Source: Ascidia mentula (lineage: Eukaryota > Chordata > Ascidiacea > Phlebobranchia > Ascidiidae). From it: 64,000 nucleotides of DNA. The DNA is taken from the NCBI GenBank assembly GCA_947561715.1, contig OX387205.1, positions 7,569,001 to 7,633,000 on the forward strand, written 5' to 3'. The notes under the pieces are model-generated. The model saw nothing but the letters and a program-made list of their open reading frames with translations, was not told the origin of the DNA and searched no databases. Shown here in pieces: positions 13,451 to 27,099 of the stretch. The position numbers were made by a program, and so were the translations under genes. Numbering within the stretch: position 1 is the first letter of the stretch; the number at the start of each line of letters is the position of its first letter.

Positions 13451-13662
13451 CCCCTAGGACTGACAGTTTAGCAGTTAGCCTTTGCAAAACCGCCCATGTG
13501 CTGTCTTAATGCAGCTGCAATCATTTTTTCCTGTTCACCACTTGTAGTCCCCATTCATGAGTCATCAGACCCGGTAATTGTTTTTGGCAAACAAGACTGT
13601 CACCAGGTGCACGAAGGCAAATGACCTCTAAAACTCAATTTTTAGGATTTAATTGTGAGTTA

Positions 13663-13843
13663 CGGCCTACAGTCTAGGCATCGTAGGCATTGTAGGCATT
13701 GCGTCTAGGCGTTGTAAGCATAATAGACCTTGTAGGCATTGAGTCGATGCCTGCGATTCCTACGATGCCTAGACTCAATGCCTACAATGCCTACGATGTA
13801 TACAATGCCTACAATGCCAACGTTGCCTGCGATGCCTACAATG
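13663..13843. repeat. Palindromic array of a 9-bp repeat (GCCTACAAT and variants)
   Basis: From 13670 to about 13744 the plus strand shows copies of the reversed unit (GTAGGCATT, CTAGGCATC). From 13745 to 13843 it switches to the forward unit (GCCTACAAT, GCCTACGAT, GCCTGCGAT). The array therefore reverses orientation near its middle and could fold into a long imperfect hairpin. Confidence 0.85.
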
Positions 13844-16825
13844 GGTTTTTAGAAGAAACGCATCCAACAGGCGTGACCACGGAAAGGATTGTTTAGCATG
13901 CCCTCGCCGTGACAAGAAAAGTAAATGCGGGACTTTTTTGATCGCTTTTTATGCATGGATTTACTGAAGGATGAAGAGCATCATCCCCCAAAAGAAGGTC
14001 TTTATACAAGATAAAAGCTTCTGAACAGCGCATTTGTCCTTAGTACAGAAATTAACCGCTGCAGTGCAGAAACTGTATTTGTAAAAAGTAATATATGCAG
14101 ATTGTACTGCTCTACTGGCATAAAATATACGTGCTGTATTTATTTGACTTTTCGTCTGCCATGCGGCGAGACTTCCATCAGGTATTGATGCCGCAATTTC
14201 GAAGTAAACTACACTAAACCATGCAGGGGCCAGCAGGGGCACAAAAAGAAAAAGGGAAACGTTGACACCGCTTGTCAGATCACGTGGCAGAAACACCAAA
14301 CATTGCGGGAGACGCAAGAGTTACAACAAATTGTCATAAACTGCCGGAAAGAAAACACATTGTGTACAAATAAATTGCAATATGCCTTGCAGCAACAGGA
14401 ATTCTATGTATGTTTTATTGTGTACAAATAAAATTTGTGTCCATTTCACTGTGCTGAGTCCGTTTTTATTAATTTAAGTTGTGTGATATATTTGCAGTGT
14501 CACATAAACAACATAAAAACCCGCCGGAAACTTTTTTCCTGTTTTGGATCGGACCGATCCTCCCCCTTACTAAAAAAAATGGATCCGTCTCTTAATTCTC
14601 TCCCTAAAGTACTTTTCTTATCCCTTGAAGTTGTAACTACTTTGCTACATGGGATTAAAGAAAATGCTGTTTAGGTAATAATCTATTGGTCTTAGATTTA
14701 CTTTTCTAGTTTCATTAGGATGTCCCTATACGCGCACACCAACATAGCGATGTCTGATAATGGCCCGGATTATTCTCCGCACGTTCGAAAAATATTAGCT
14801 CACACGGTTTCGTTCACCACAAAAGCAGAAGCGATGAATAATGAAAAAATAGCCTACTGTGAAAATCTTTAAAACTCGAGAAAAGCAAAATATCTTGTAG
14901 CCTTACCACTTTTCATAAAGTGTTCAATCAAATTGTTTTCCTGTTATAACCCTAAGAAATCCGTGTTTTCATGGACACTTGTGCTTATACTGGTCGAGGT
15001 ATATATATCTCGACATATATAAGTTAAAGCGAACTGCTAATCTGAATTTTCATCGACATCTTATACTAAGAAAGAGAATGATACTAAGAAAGCACGCGCC
15101 CTGGTCGGTCAGTAAACACACGTTGGCAAATAGATTTGAAAATTTAATTGTTTCCAACTTCAAAACCAGCTCGATCCGTGTAAGTCATTATTTGCATGGG
15201 TAATACAGTTAGCATATACCTGGTTTCTAATGTCATGGATAACAAGTCATAAATGTAAAGTCATGAATGTATTTTTTGCGTAACATCTTTTTGGCGTGTA
15301 CATTTCCAAAAATCCCAGCCAAAAAGAAGGTTGCCATACGATCATGATTTGTTTTTAAAAAAAGTTTTTGTAATGCTCTTTTTGCAAATTTCGAAAACCT
15401 GAATTTCCTTTATATGAAGTTCACTACAAACGTTAAGTTAGCAGCAGTAAGGAACGTCCTGTATAAAATGACCAATTTCGCCATCAATTTCAGTGAGTTG
15501 GTGCCGTAGAACTATAAAGTATACGGAACTTTTGTGTCAAATTGTTTCTGAAATAATACTCAAATCGACTCACTATACACAAATTGCAAATTAAATAACT
15601 TGAAGCTAAAAAATAACTTACTGCTAATTAAATAAACACAGTTTCCACCAAGGAAATTTTTTACCATGGCCACTCTCATATAATATAATGAAAATCAGAA
15701 CATGTAATATAGGGAAACAATAATTATGCAACAATTGTAAGAAAACGACACAAAACAAAAAGACAGATTTTTACAATAGGACTTGTGGATTCAAGCATCG
15801 ATACTTAAAAGTATTTGGGGTTCAAGTGCCTTACTACAGAAGGAGTCAAAGTGGTAGTTGCTACACAATAGTAGGCGCTTCTCATGGCATTTTTTCTTGT
15901 CACTTTAATTTCAATTTCCAAATTGCTAAATGCAAAGCACCAGAAATGTGTTTGGAGGCCCACAAAATGGGCGATTATAAAGTCCTGAGTATGATTGAAA
16001 ATACAACAAAATACGCTGCATCAACGTACCAAACACTAAACAGGTAAAGAAAGTAAGTAATCCTATTCAGATAAACCCAACACTTGTAAAATGACTCCTG
16101 TAAGAGGTTATTTTGCCCTAGCATTTTTTTTACCCCACCGGTATTTGAACCCAGGTTATCCTGGAAACAAAGCCACTTTTACAGTTCAGCTGTTTTCGTT
16201 TTATATTGGTGCGCCGTGTTGTGGTGGTGTTCATGATCATTTTTTTCAGGTATTATCTGGCCGTGACAGCACCAGCACGATAAGCTGGGCTTGTAATTAA
16301 CTTGCTTTGGGTCCACTTTTTACCTTCTTGTGTTTTTACACTAAACGCATCACTGATGATGCTTCATAGTGACATCAGGTGAAGTATATTTATTACAACT
16401 AAGTTTAAGTAACTTACCGTACAACAAAACATTTCCCAAAATTTTACGAAAATGTTTTTATTAACATATTTCCAACATTATTTTATTGTAATCTCTGTCC
16501 CATGTAAATATTTTATGTATCGTTTTTGAAACAAATTTAAACGCAGTGACTTTCATTGTGAAACAATATTATCATTGTATAGCTTGATGGATGCTTATTG
16601 CTCTGATAAATATATGCATATTAATTTACAGGGACGTGTATAGAATAGATATGTAAAGGTAGAGTTCGTCATTTTTTTTGTAGAAAGGGCGGTTTTTACG
16701 TAAGTGAAGGTTATATTTCCGCAATTAAATTACCAGGTAACGTTTGGTCGACAGTCGCATGAAAGTAATAGATCACAGTATAACGTGTATAAACAACGGC
16801 AATAAACAACACATAAATTATTTGT

Positions 16826-19800
16826 TTACTGTTTTTCTGTTAAGTTTTGGACGGGAGCTTCCCCTGAGCTTCTTAGATTTGTTAGAACATCCCTTGATAA
16901 ACGTTTAGAATTATAGCAAAATATCGATTTTGCAAATCGAATTATATCACCAATAAATGATTTTCTAAAAAGGATGTAAACCTGAAAGAAACAATGATAG
17001 TTAGAACAATCGGAGATAAACGCTTTTTCATTTGAATAAAACCCATGTTATGGAGAGTACAAAGTTAAAAATCATGTCCTTACCCATGGATCTAGTATTG
17101 GGTTTACTGCCACGAGCCATATGGCTACACGGTCACACTCTGCACACATTCGGGTTTGTAATTGATTGAGGATAATTCTGACCTGGAAATAAATATTAAG
17201 TATAACGCCATTTTATGAAGTTTTACACATATTGCTTTCATTACCATAAGAGGTAACCAACAAACGACAAAAATAACCGTTATAACAAGCAGTTGAATTA
17301 TCATCTGAGTCTCCAAGGATAGAATGTTCTTTTGACGTCGTTTTCTTGCAATTCTACAAGCAGGAATGGTTAAAACACATGACATTGAACATACACGAAA
17401 ACAATAAATTCTTTTACACTTCACATAAATATTGGGGCAATCAGAAGCCTGACCGAGATACTACAGCTCTTTAACTTAGATAATAAATCCTACTGGCATG
17501 CTGTTAACACCCATGTAAAGTAAAATAAATAAAAAAAAACAACAAAAACATGCTTTTGAAATAAATCCGAATTTTTGTACACTTCACATAACAACAGTTT
17601 TGTGGGTCTTCGTAAATCATTGAATTTGCTTGAACACGAAAAGAAATAACGATTTTATGCCAAAATCTATAGGGCAAGTGGGCCATATAGATGCTTAACC
17701 CAGCGATACGGTAATAAATCGATGAGTATTTTATTGGAAATTTGTTCAATTACTAAATTCGTAAACAAGTCTACAGACTAACCTTTTACGCATTTTTAAA
17801 AGACCTTGTATAACCTTCAAGTTGCAAAACAAAGTTACCAATAGCATTGAAATTCCCAAGGTTGCGTAAAGAAAGTTAAACACCTGAAAATTAAATTCAC
17901 CATTGACAAAAATTTTTAAGATTTTTATTTAATATATACAGTCTATTTAAGTCTGCAACTATAAACAAATAAAACTAAACGTACTTGATCCTTCAGTGCG
18001 GTTGCGTTCCAGTCCGCAAAACACCAAGAATACGGGTACATTGGACGAACCCGCCCGAATCCCATCACAGGAAAGCAACATACCAATGCTATGAGCGCGA
18101 ATAAAACCGCGACCACAATAATAGCCTGAAATAATAATTTATAAGATTTAATTGATTTACCTTCACACAAAGAATCATTATGCTGTGGTTAAAATATAAA
18201 CTAAGTTAAGTACACAGATTTGCAAAATTAATTAAAATTAATTGTAAAGCCAAAATCATATTCATTCCATTACTTATGTGCATTTTTTCACTACTTTTTG
18301 TCTGCACAAACATAAATGAACTAATATTGTTATGTCAGTGGTATTTTTGAGCTAAAAAATAAACTTACTCGAAATGCTGTTACATGCTGTTGATAAAAGA
18401 ACGGATGATTAATACTGATCAATCTTTCTATGGCCATTGCCATAACCATCCCCATTGTCGCAAAACCAAAAAACATCATGCAAAATGCACTGTAGTTGCA
18501 TAGATGATTTCCTCCTTCCGACTTTGCAAAAACAAACAGAAGTTTCCCATTATTTAACTGTGTTGCGATTGATGTTGAGGATTTTCCAGCACAGAAAGGA
18601 TTTGGATTTGGCCGCTGCAGCCACGTAATGCTATTGTACGTTAGTTGTTATTGTATGTAAATTAGCAAGTGTTTGTTTCGAACAATCCCATTTTCGTGCA
18701 AAAAAATCCAAGGACAATGCACGATTTAACGCAACGTTGTTTCAACGTGAGTTAAACGCTAGTAAATTGGTATTCGCAGGAATCACAGTGAATATTGGGA
18801 TGCGGTGTCCATACTCGAATTCCGTCCGCCAAAACCCTAATTAATACCATGCAGCGTGGTGATTTTCCAATAATAACAAAATATACAACTTACCTTTCAC
18901 AAATAAAAGTCGTTCAAAACATTGTAAGGATTAGACAAAACATGCAAATTAGTTTTTGTTCGTAATTCAGGTCAGCCATATTGTTATAATTTGATTTAAA
19001 AACAATAACTTTGTGAAATCGTTTGGCGGTTTTTTGTTTAACGTAAAAATTGCTGATAATAACTTAACCAAACTTTGCATAGACTTTAACTATTATATGG
19101 AAGTGTTAAAATGCTTCATTTCTTTTAACACCTAGTACAACCTGTATTGTTTGCATAGTCGGTCAAGAACCATTATTGCTATTGTTAAATTGTCGTGACC
19201 ACAAATGCGTTAATAGGATTACCCAGAAAAATTTTGACCAACATGGGTATGGCTTTCGTGTTTGATTGGCATGTTGGTTGTTTATATGAAAAAAAATGTC
19301 ATTTTGGTAGATTTCATTAAATATTTTAAACTAGTGATATGTAAAATCATTCCTACCATGATGTGGGTTTCTTTCAGGTACAAAACAAATGTAACCGGAG
19401 ATACACAGAGAGAACCCAATAAGTCCAACACTGCCAGACAAAGAACGAGAGTGTGAAAAGCGCCAAAGCGAATCATCGTTTTTGTTGTCTTAAATTCTTT
19501 TTCAAATGTTGACGGGGTCCGTGCTTCTGCATAGTGAGAATATTAACATTAGCTAGATATAAAAGAACCGTGAAACAGCAGTGCACAAAACGAAACTATA
19601 TATTTTATGCATTTAAATTTTCTCGTCCGCAGTATTATAGCATTAACAGTACATAAAAAAACAGAGGAAAATACACACTGCTGTGCACAGACAGCGTTTA
19701 AAGTCTATCCCAATTCCTAACGTTTCTAACGAGATAAACAGTACATCCAAAATATACCAGTAGTAGCTACTGATAAAATAAATTTGTATGATGTATTAAA

Positions 19801-20777
19801 ATGACATTTGAAATATGCCGAGTTCTTATTTGCTGCTTAACGTTACTGTGGAAATTCAGGAAACCCCGAAATCCATGAACTGACAGCGACGCCACCGCTT
19901 ATATCCTTAAACGTTAATCCATAATTGATAATTTTATCAGCTTCGATCTAGAAGATTTACCAATTAAATGAGGATCTTGTAAAGCGTTCGCAGAAGTTTC
20001 TGAAGGTACAATAGAAGGTGGTCTTTGATTTATCCTTTTGTACTTATAATAAAGAAGTGTTGTGATCGCCAGTCCATTGCTGAGTACGCCCAAAGAAAAC
20101 GTGATGATGGGGATAACAACAGCTTCCTATATATACACAAGACATTAGAACAGACGCCTTGGCCAACGTTTCTGCTGTTCGATCGATCGATTGCGGATGC
20201 AATGTTTGGCACTCAATGAGCCGACCCTAGCACAAAAACGGGATTCTTTGTGTCCAAATAAACCCAACGTACGTACTAATATTACGTTTTTTACACGCAT
20301 ACGTGATTGTATAGAAGATATATTGTAAAGTTCACCACATACCTAACAAGTCGCTATACATTGTTAACGGGACAGTACGTGAAATGCAATACTTGCTGTG
20401 GCAGTCAACCATGAAAGGTGCTATTTATAATTAAGGGGTTTACTGCGCGAAAAATTTTTGTGCTAAAAAGTCAACCTATGTATATATTCGGGCTGAAACG
20501 CGTGTATATATTCCTTTTCAATACACTCGCGTCCAAAGGAGGCCTCTATATTATCAAACACTTTTCTGCAAAATACCTGAGTGTAACACACTCGACTTGT
20601 ACTCAGAATTATTTTTGCTCAACAACAACTTTGCTAATACCATGTTTGAAATACTATCCAGAACATCGCATTGTGTTAGGTTGGTAATGATCTGCAAAGT
20701 GAAGAGTAAGAAGTGCCAACACCTACCGCTTTTACTTGTAAGATTAGTCTCGTCGATGAATTATCACTAAAATTCAT
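16826..20777 (-). CDS. Prostanoid (PGE2)-receptor-like G-protein-coupled receptor, complete
   Basis: Class A GPCR closest to EP4/EP2 prostaglandin E2 receptors. Nine exons with consistent phases give 412 residues: 20727-20777, 19961-20126, 19357-19526, 18369-18614, 17985-18125, 17783-17883, 17245-17353, 17084-17182 and 16826-16981. The N-terminus starts MNFSDNSSTR with two possible N-glycosylation sites. TM1 is about residues 20-44 (SNGLAI), TM2 97-122 (CLAVLDLLGSLCVSPVTFVL). TM3 ends in ERLISI at 192-197 in place of DRY. The loop-2 signature is SWCFADW (C246 likely paired with C168), and TM7 carries VNPILDPW (354-361), followed by YILFRKS. The arginine found five residues before the TM7 NP motif in prostanoid receptors is tryptophan here (W350). 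The cytoplasmic tail is short (about 50 residues), unlike the long EP4 tail. The gene is intact. Confidence 0.93.
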
Positions 20778-23626
20778 GTCATCGTTCGTTTATTATTCAG
20801 TGACAAATAAACTAAAGAAGCAGACTTGTAGTGGCTGCAACACCTGCCTCTTGTAAGTCGCTAAACGACTTCAGCTACCCGTAAACCTATCGTGTTAAAC
20901 TGCCTTTTTCTCGGCCGCGCCCGACCACGTCGTCTTTCACAAAACAATGGAAGCACTTCCTATTTGCTAAGGGTAATCTGTGGGCAATGCTTCATTGAAG
21001 GTGAAACGGGATCCATAAATTGTCCAGTGTCGCGTTAATCAATTTTGTTTTCTAGTGTGGCATAACAAGATTCCCGATCCAGTTTTATTTCAATCTTAGG
21101 TGCGGTAAAATCAAGTTTTCCTGTCGTTGCTAGTCAAAATGCAAAAAAAAATTAAAAGACGCCTAAGAAATGATACTGCTGTCAAGTTAACTTAACCAGC
21201 GACAGTGAAAACTAATGTACCTATGGTGTGGTATCCGATGTTTAAGGATTTATCCAACAAATTAACAACAAAACATTGTCCAGAGGCACAATCATACATA
21301 TCTCATCAAGCGTAACAGAGGATTACTGCACGTTTTGGCGAAGTACCCTTTTGTGCACGGAAAATGGACTAAATCGATTTTAACAGCAGTCGACAGATCA
21401 AAAAACAGTCTTTTGACAAGATGTGCGATTCGAACAAGCTTAAACTTTGCCCAATATTGTTTTTGGTTTATATCGATTATTATGATCAAGGCAATATTCA
21501 GTCGATCAGTATGATCAATTTTGTACCAGCTGCCGGCCCGCGGGTTGGTATTCGATTTTCCGCAAGTGAACAAAAAACGGCAATGTAATTTTCTTTACAA
21601 TGAGCACTAGGACAAATAGGCATGTTAGGTCTTCCATAAGTACAAACATCTTAAGTTCCAACAAAATCCAACTAAAATATTCAAACATATGAGTACAGGC
21701 GGAACTGTAGCCTTGGTGCTACGTGGTATGGCAGCGTACTTGTCCCGTCTTATTGGCATGCAGTTGGTGTTGTTAGATTGACACAAGGCTGAGTTATAAA
21801 CTGACGTTACAGAAAAAATGTGTTCAATAAAAAAATATCCTCAAAATAAAAGAATGAGTTGATAAGTAGATAAATTTGTGCCTTAACAAGGTTTTAAACC
21901 CACTTTATTTTTAAATTGTTTCAAGCAACCAACTTTCGAGTAACTGACGAATAACTACAAAAAAGATTATATAAGGCGGAAGTATAGTGTAAAATTTGTT
22001 TACAACAATATACAAAAACCTACGAAGATCAAAAAAGAATGATTGGTGCAAAAGCTAAATTTGCTCATATGAATGCAGACACTCTGACAAAATGGTTATG
22101 CGTTTTTTTGGTTTAAATGTTAGTGGCATTGACATTTAGGTATGACTTCCTTCCTTTAAAGTTTAAACAAAGGATAAACCGTGCAGTTGGTGCACACACG
22201 CGCAAGTGTAATGTCAGGCAAAGCTGTCTAAGGTCGTGTACTTGCACAAATTAGTAATTGCACTTGAATACAGCAAGTTTAAAAAGCTGTAGCTTTGACA
22301 TTTGACACAAAAGGCGTTTTATACTTATACAACATATTATGTAATATATACTGAGTGTGGATGCAATGGAAATACATAATCTGAAAGATACAAATAATGA
22401 CATAGAAATTGCTATTCACATTCATTGGACTAAAAGGTGTTTCTTGTTAGCATTGCAGGATTTCTCACTCACGCTAATGTTTGCCATAAGGTAAAAAATC
22501 CTTTCTACACAGGGATGAATATCACATACAAGGAGGAAAAAGTTTCCAAATTACCTATGTAACCTAATAGGTTCCTTGCTTGTATTACGAAACATGTTGC
22601 AGAGGTTATGTATAACTGCTACATATTTAATAATAATAAATAATAAAATAAGTTGATGTGTGTAATAAGTTGAACCCATTTGTCAAAAATGTTGTGCATC
22701 CGATTGTTTTCCAATTTATTGGCCACATATATAGCAACTATACTAAAAGGACACTTGACAGTAGTTTTGTTTAGCCACGTTTTTCATTTTTTTATTAAGG
22801 GTTACGTTTGCATATTAAGAGTGATAAAGAATCCACACACCTAAATAGTGGAAAACATTGTCTTGAATATCAAAGGTGTTTGGCGAATGTCCGAAATAAA
22901 TACAGCAGTACACGCAGCAAAAAAAGTTGCAAACCTTTGGCCCACATTTTTGATGGCGGGATAATGCACAAAATGAGGATTTTAGGAAGCACAGGCAGAC
23001 AATTTGTGTCGCTTGTTTTCGCAAACCTATTGGGGCAGAAAAAACAGCATACGCTGTGTGATCAAGTGCAAAAGTTTTGCTTTGCTTGCAACAAAATCAA
23101 TGATGAAAGTTTGCGTCTGTATTGAGAAGTATATGACATTATAGGCTACTGTTTCCCAACTTTTATAAATTGTTTTTTCCTAACTTTTATAAATTGGCTA
23201 TAATTTGGCATCATTTACGAAATGGTATTACGACGCACACAAAAATACAAAATTTTTTGGCGACGAATTGACCATAATATACACTTCTTTTTCTCATTTA
23301 ACGATATTTCATTTTATCACCACAAAAGTTTAAGGATAACTTCGCAGTATGAAGTGCCAAGGCAGCATAATATTTGTGAAGCTTAATTGCAAATGGAGGA
23401 ACACTCTGCGAATAATAGAAATAAGCTTGTGACGCTTCAACAATATTAAAAAGACGCACTATTGCGTCGCGACCGCCCGTAATCTATTTCAGGTATTGGG
23501 TTGACAATTAAAGTCATAATAAAATACAGCTTACGATATACATACGCTGTTCTTGTAAACGTTAACAAACTTTGCCAATATAGGTTCAAATGACCTACGA
23601 AACATTAGTGCCATCCGATATTAAAC
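20778..23626. other. Intergenic region upstream of the GPCR gene
   Basis: Nothing supportable was found. Several 60-105 codon frames occur on both strands but lack splice context or family features. It should contain the GPCR promoter and the 3' flank of the Shisa-like gene. Confidence 0.5.
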
Positions 23627-24333
23627 CTAATCTGATCCACTACCACCAGAAAAATCATCAATTGAATCGCTGGAACTTGAAGAACTGCTGCTGCTACTAT
23701 CCAAACTTGAATGTCCACTTCCACCAAACCAGCAACAACATGGGAAAAATGGAAAGCACCAACCTGACATTATAACCGGCAGAACGATCAGTAACATGGC
23801 TCCACCTATCACTGAAGGCAACAAATAAAAGATTGATCAAAAAAAAATTATTTTTGCTACTTACACAAGCGGCTATTGATTGATAAATCGAGGTTACAGC
23901 ATTGGGTTCGATGTTTTCCGCAACAAAAAGACCTGAACTCTGTCAATAAGTGGAGTATGTAGAGCAAGCTAGTTTCATGGAAAAAAAATTGAACCAAAAA
24001 TAGTTATAATTTATTCTCACCCTTACATGATGTTACTGTAAAACCATCCAGACTTGTGCATGATGACTGATGCGCCTTAATACACCAAAGCGTAAAAATT
24101 AGCTTACTATGTCACAAAATAAATATCAATGGCAATTGCTCACATGACTCTCTCAAGCCTAGAACGAAGTCAAAGCATAGAAATCAATAAAAACTTCTAG
24201 TTTTATTTTGGTCAAAAACATTGCATGCTTAGTAACAAAACAAATAGTTAACAAACACACTTACACTGCTTGCTTCAATGAAAACAAGTATTGTATAACA
24301 AACCAAAAGCTTCAAAGCACCAAATCTTGCCAT
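23627..24333 (-). CDS. Small Shisa-like single-pass membrane protein A (124 aa)
   Basis: Four exons: 24265-24333, 24021-24066, 23865-23939 and 23627-23811, total 375 bp with matching phases (0, 1, 1). Exon 1 encodes a signal peptide (MARFGALKLLVCYTILVFIE). Exons 2 and 3 encode a short cysteine-rich ectodomain with SSCTSLDG and SFCCGKHRTQCC. Exon 4 encodes a membrane segment (AMLLIVLPVIM), a juxtamembrane GWCFPFFPCCCWF cluster that could be palmitoylated, and a short tail with a run of ten serines and acidic residues. The layout (signal peptide, CC-x5-CC ectodomain, one TM, low-complexity tail) resembles the Shisa/WBP1/VOPP1/CYYR1 group of transmembrane adaptors; that family link is inference. 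It is a clear paralog of the gene at 27889-29686, with identical exon architecture. Confidence 0.85.
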
Positions 24334-25084
24334 ACTGTATACATAAATGCACAACACTGCAGAAACTGTTGATTAACAACATCGAAGAAATGTTACAAAA
24401 TCATAAGTGATTTATTATACGACATAAAGATTTAATATGCATAAAAACCTATATGTACTTCAACACACATATTTAAAACGTCGACGAAAAATGTCAACAA
24501 TTTCTGTGTATATATTTATCCTCGTGAATTCTACGAGAGCCCGATATCTAACTCAAACATATATTTCCCATAATGTTTATATTCAATCTTTATTTGTACT
24601 AAACAACTGATTAGAACATGAAACCACGCTTTTTTAATCCTAGTAATTTGCCGACAGAATTCGCGACTGCATGCAACAGTAGCAACGCACACGTTTTAAG
24701 AGCCAGCCGTTTTTTATAACCTTCAGAAGGAAGTCGTAGAAGAATCCCGTCCAGAGAAGGAAATGCCTGATCTAATGCAATGTACCATATGCTATAGGCG
24801 CCTGAAACCCGTTACGATGCGTGACTTGAGAGTTTCTTGGACAGCTTGTTCGGTTTTAATTGAGAGGATGCTGAAAACTGCTTGCGGTTCTTATAAGTTA
24901 ACCGAATGAGGTTCCTTTGCTTTATCGATTACTCTGGGGTAATAATTTAATTACATTGTGAACCAAGTTGCCAATCACGTCACAGACTATTTGTTATACA
25001 TCATGTCACTGTATACTGAAACTTGTGTATTTCAAGCATAAAATATTATCAAAACGTTACTTTACATAGACGATGATATGCGGG
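24334..25084. other. Intergenic gap between Shisa-like A and the downstream membrane-protein gene
   Basis: Both flanking genes are on the minus strand. No repeat or RNA gene is recognised; it should hold the promoter of Shisa-like gene A. Confidence 0.5.
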
Positions 25085-27099
25085 CTAATGATTAACTAGC
25101 GAAGTTGACTCTGACTCGGAGTCAGACACAAATCCTTCATTTACGACGGATTTTTTAGTGCATTCCGTTGCACGTTGGGTACTTTCTAATTCATCGTCAT
25201 AATTGTATGTTATTGAAAATGCACGTTGGGAAGGTATATCAAGATGGTGGTTCTCCTGATCTGTTTTTAAATAATTGTCCTCGGTAGGGTACAATCTGTC
25301 ATCGTATGGATAATGCATCAATGCATGTGGATTGGAAGCTTCTGTTGAATGATAATCCATAGAATAATACCCGATAGAATCAAAATCGTCGTTTTCTTCG
25401 TTTTGTTCTCTTACTTCTCTAAGGGAAATAGACCATCTTACCAGCTCAGCATTACCGTCAAAGGAGGCATCGCTAAAGGCCGTATTTCGATGAAAGCTTT
25501 TAAGTTTATCAGAATATGTTGATCTTGATCGCTTTTGTGATTGCACGACACTATCCCTTTTATAAGTATCGGATAAATCGCCACCAGTTATGTCATTCAA
25601 AGAAACACTTTCACTCTCTCCTGATTGTCTTCTAACACTGAAATATAATCAATATATTTAACTTTGCGCAACTGTTCTTTAAATTTATTTACAAGGTTTA
25701 CCCATCAATGGTTTGGCAAGAGTCATAAATTAGGCGGGTATGTTCACCCTTCCCATATTGATTTTTTCCTTTTGGGCTGGAAAATTTCTTGGAAACCGAA
25801 TGTTTTAACAAACAATTTTCACCTATGAACGAAAAATAGTTGAAGGCACTGTGGATTGGAATTTATTTAACCAGAGAAAACTACCACGTTCTGCTTCTGG
25901 CAAACTTTCCGCTTGTTGGGAATGTAATGATGTACTGGCTGGAGTTTCGTTTTCACGATTTTTCTGAATATGACATGGACAGCAGAATATGTAGGTAAAA
26001 ATTATAGCACATGCTAAAGCTGCAGTAAGTATTCCACCAATAACAAGCCAAAACCCTGTTTGTAAAACAAAAAGTGAAGGGGTTTGGTAAACTTTCTAAC
26101 ATACTGTACTTAACTTACGTATTTTATTATTAATTTAATTCTAACAAAAATTTGCATGAGTTCAACAGCAGAAAAAAGCAGGTCGTTGCAACTAAAAGAA
26201 TTTGGCTCATTACATTATCACCCATGAAATTTGTGAATATTCGACACGGTAAAAGAGTTTTAAACTAGAACACAGTTCACCAACAAATTTTCTCAACAAT
26301 GTTTTCCCTGTCATAATTAAAACGAGATATTAATCATGATATGAAAGCAACTTATTTGGAGTCACTGAGGGGAATATAAAAAATTTTTTTTTTTTGGGGG
26401 GGCATCCGGTGTAATACACTGTTTGCACGCCAATATTTGCACGTTCAAAATTATAATGGTCACAACCCACAAAACATGTGTTGTGGAGCAACGGTGGTTT
26501 AGTTTTTAAAAACAATTCTAGCAACAGTCAGCCATATTTAGCCAGTCCTTGAACTGCTATACTTTTCTAAACATGAACTTGAGTGTTTCCATTAACGTTG
26601 TTGTAAAGAGTCATGTTTATTATTCTGTCTTGATATATGCTATATGCCACAGCAGCGGTGCATCATGTCACTATAAAAACGATTTCATAGATTGTACAGT
26701 TGCAGTTAAACAGTGACGCCGCGCATCCGCATCTAACAACATTTAAGTATGAGAAACAATAGTTGCAGCATAAAATATAGAAATTTTTCATTGAAGGACA
26801 TGTTTTTTATTATTCCGTTATATATCAGTGTAGACGGGATATATTAAAGCAAAATCACACTAAACAATACTGTATGTCCATTCACAGTAACGTCTAGCTC
26901 TTAAAAAAATATTTTTTTTGTTTATTTACACTGAGTCCAAGGTTGCTCAAGTGCAGTTTGTCCTGGCGCCAACAATTCAATACCCCGCCCGGACGAAAAA
27001 CAACCTTTATTTCTAACAGATATTCATTGGACAATACACAACTTTCGCTGCCGATTTGGCGGTGAAGAAGTTCATTTGTTGGAAACGGTAAAGGTAATA
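25085..27099 (-). CDS. Single-pass membrane protein of unknown family (5' end not found)
   Basis: Four exons are readable. About 26930-27099 encodes a likely ectodomain piece with two cysteines (SESCVLSNEYLLEIKVVF, GGVLNCWRQDKLHL). About 25886-26057 encodes a membrane segment (FWLVIGGILTAALACAIIF) followed by a cysteine cluster (CCPCH). About 25700-25822 encodes a basic linker, and 25085-25637 a 180-residue cytoplasmic tail rich in Asp, Glu, Ser and Tyr, ending SDSESESTSLVNH. Phases are compatible where checked. The signal peptide and 5' exons were not identified; they would lie between 27.1 and 27.9 kb, where the hAT-like element sits. The tail has many Tyr and Ser in acidic contexts, suggesting a phosphorylated signalling receptor, but no family was recognised. 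Confidence 0.7.

Larger units (their letters stand above)
12040..16825. other. Gene-poor stretch between Cables and the GPCR gene
   Basis: No exon of a recognisable family was found. The 5' exons of the Cables gene may extend into about 12.0-12.9 kb. The 118-codon minus-strand frame at 13961-14317 shows no family features. The repeats at 13166-13450 and 13663-13843 are described separately. Confidence 0.45.

Noticed and set aside
13961..14317. 118-codon minus-strand frame
   Set aside because: It has a hydrophobic start but no splice partners, no family resemblance and no repeat of the pattern elsewhere.
16125..16160. GGGTTCAAATACCGG on the minus strand, like a tRNA T-arm
   Set aside because: No acceptor stem, D-arm or A box could be paired with it; at most a SINE relic.
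26380..26402. T-run followed by G-run
   Set aside because: A simple homopolymer junction; no element ends or duplication found around it.
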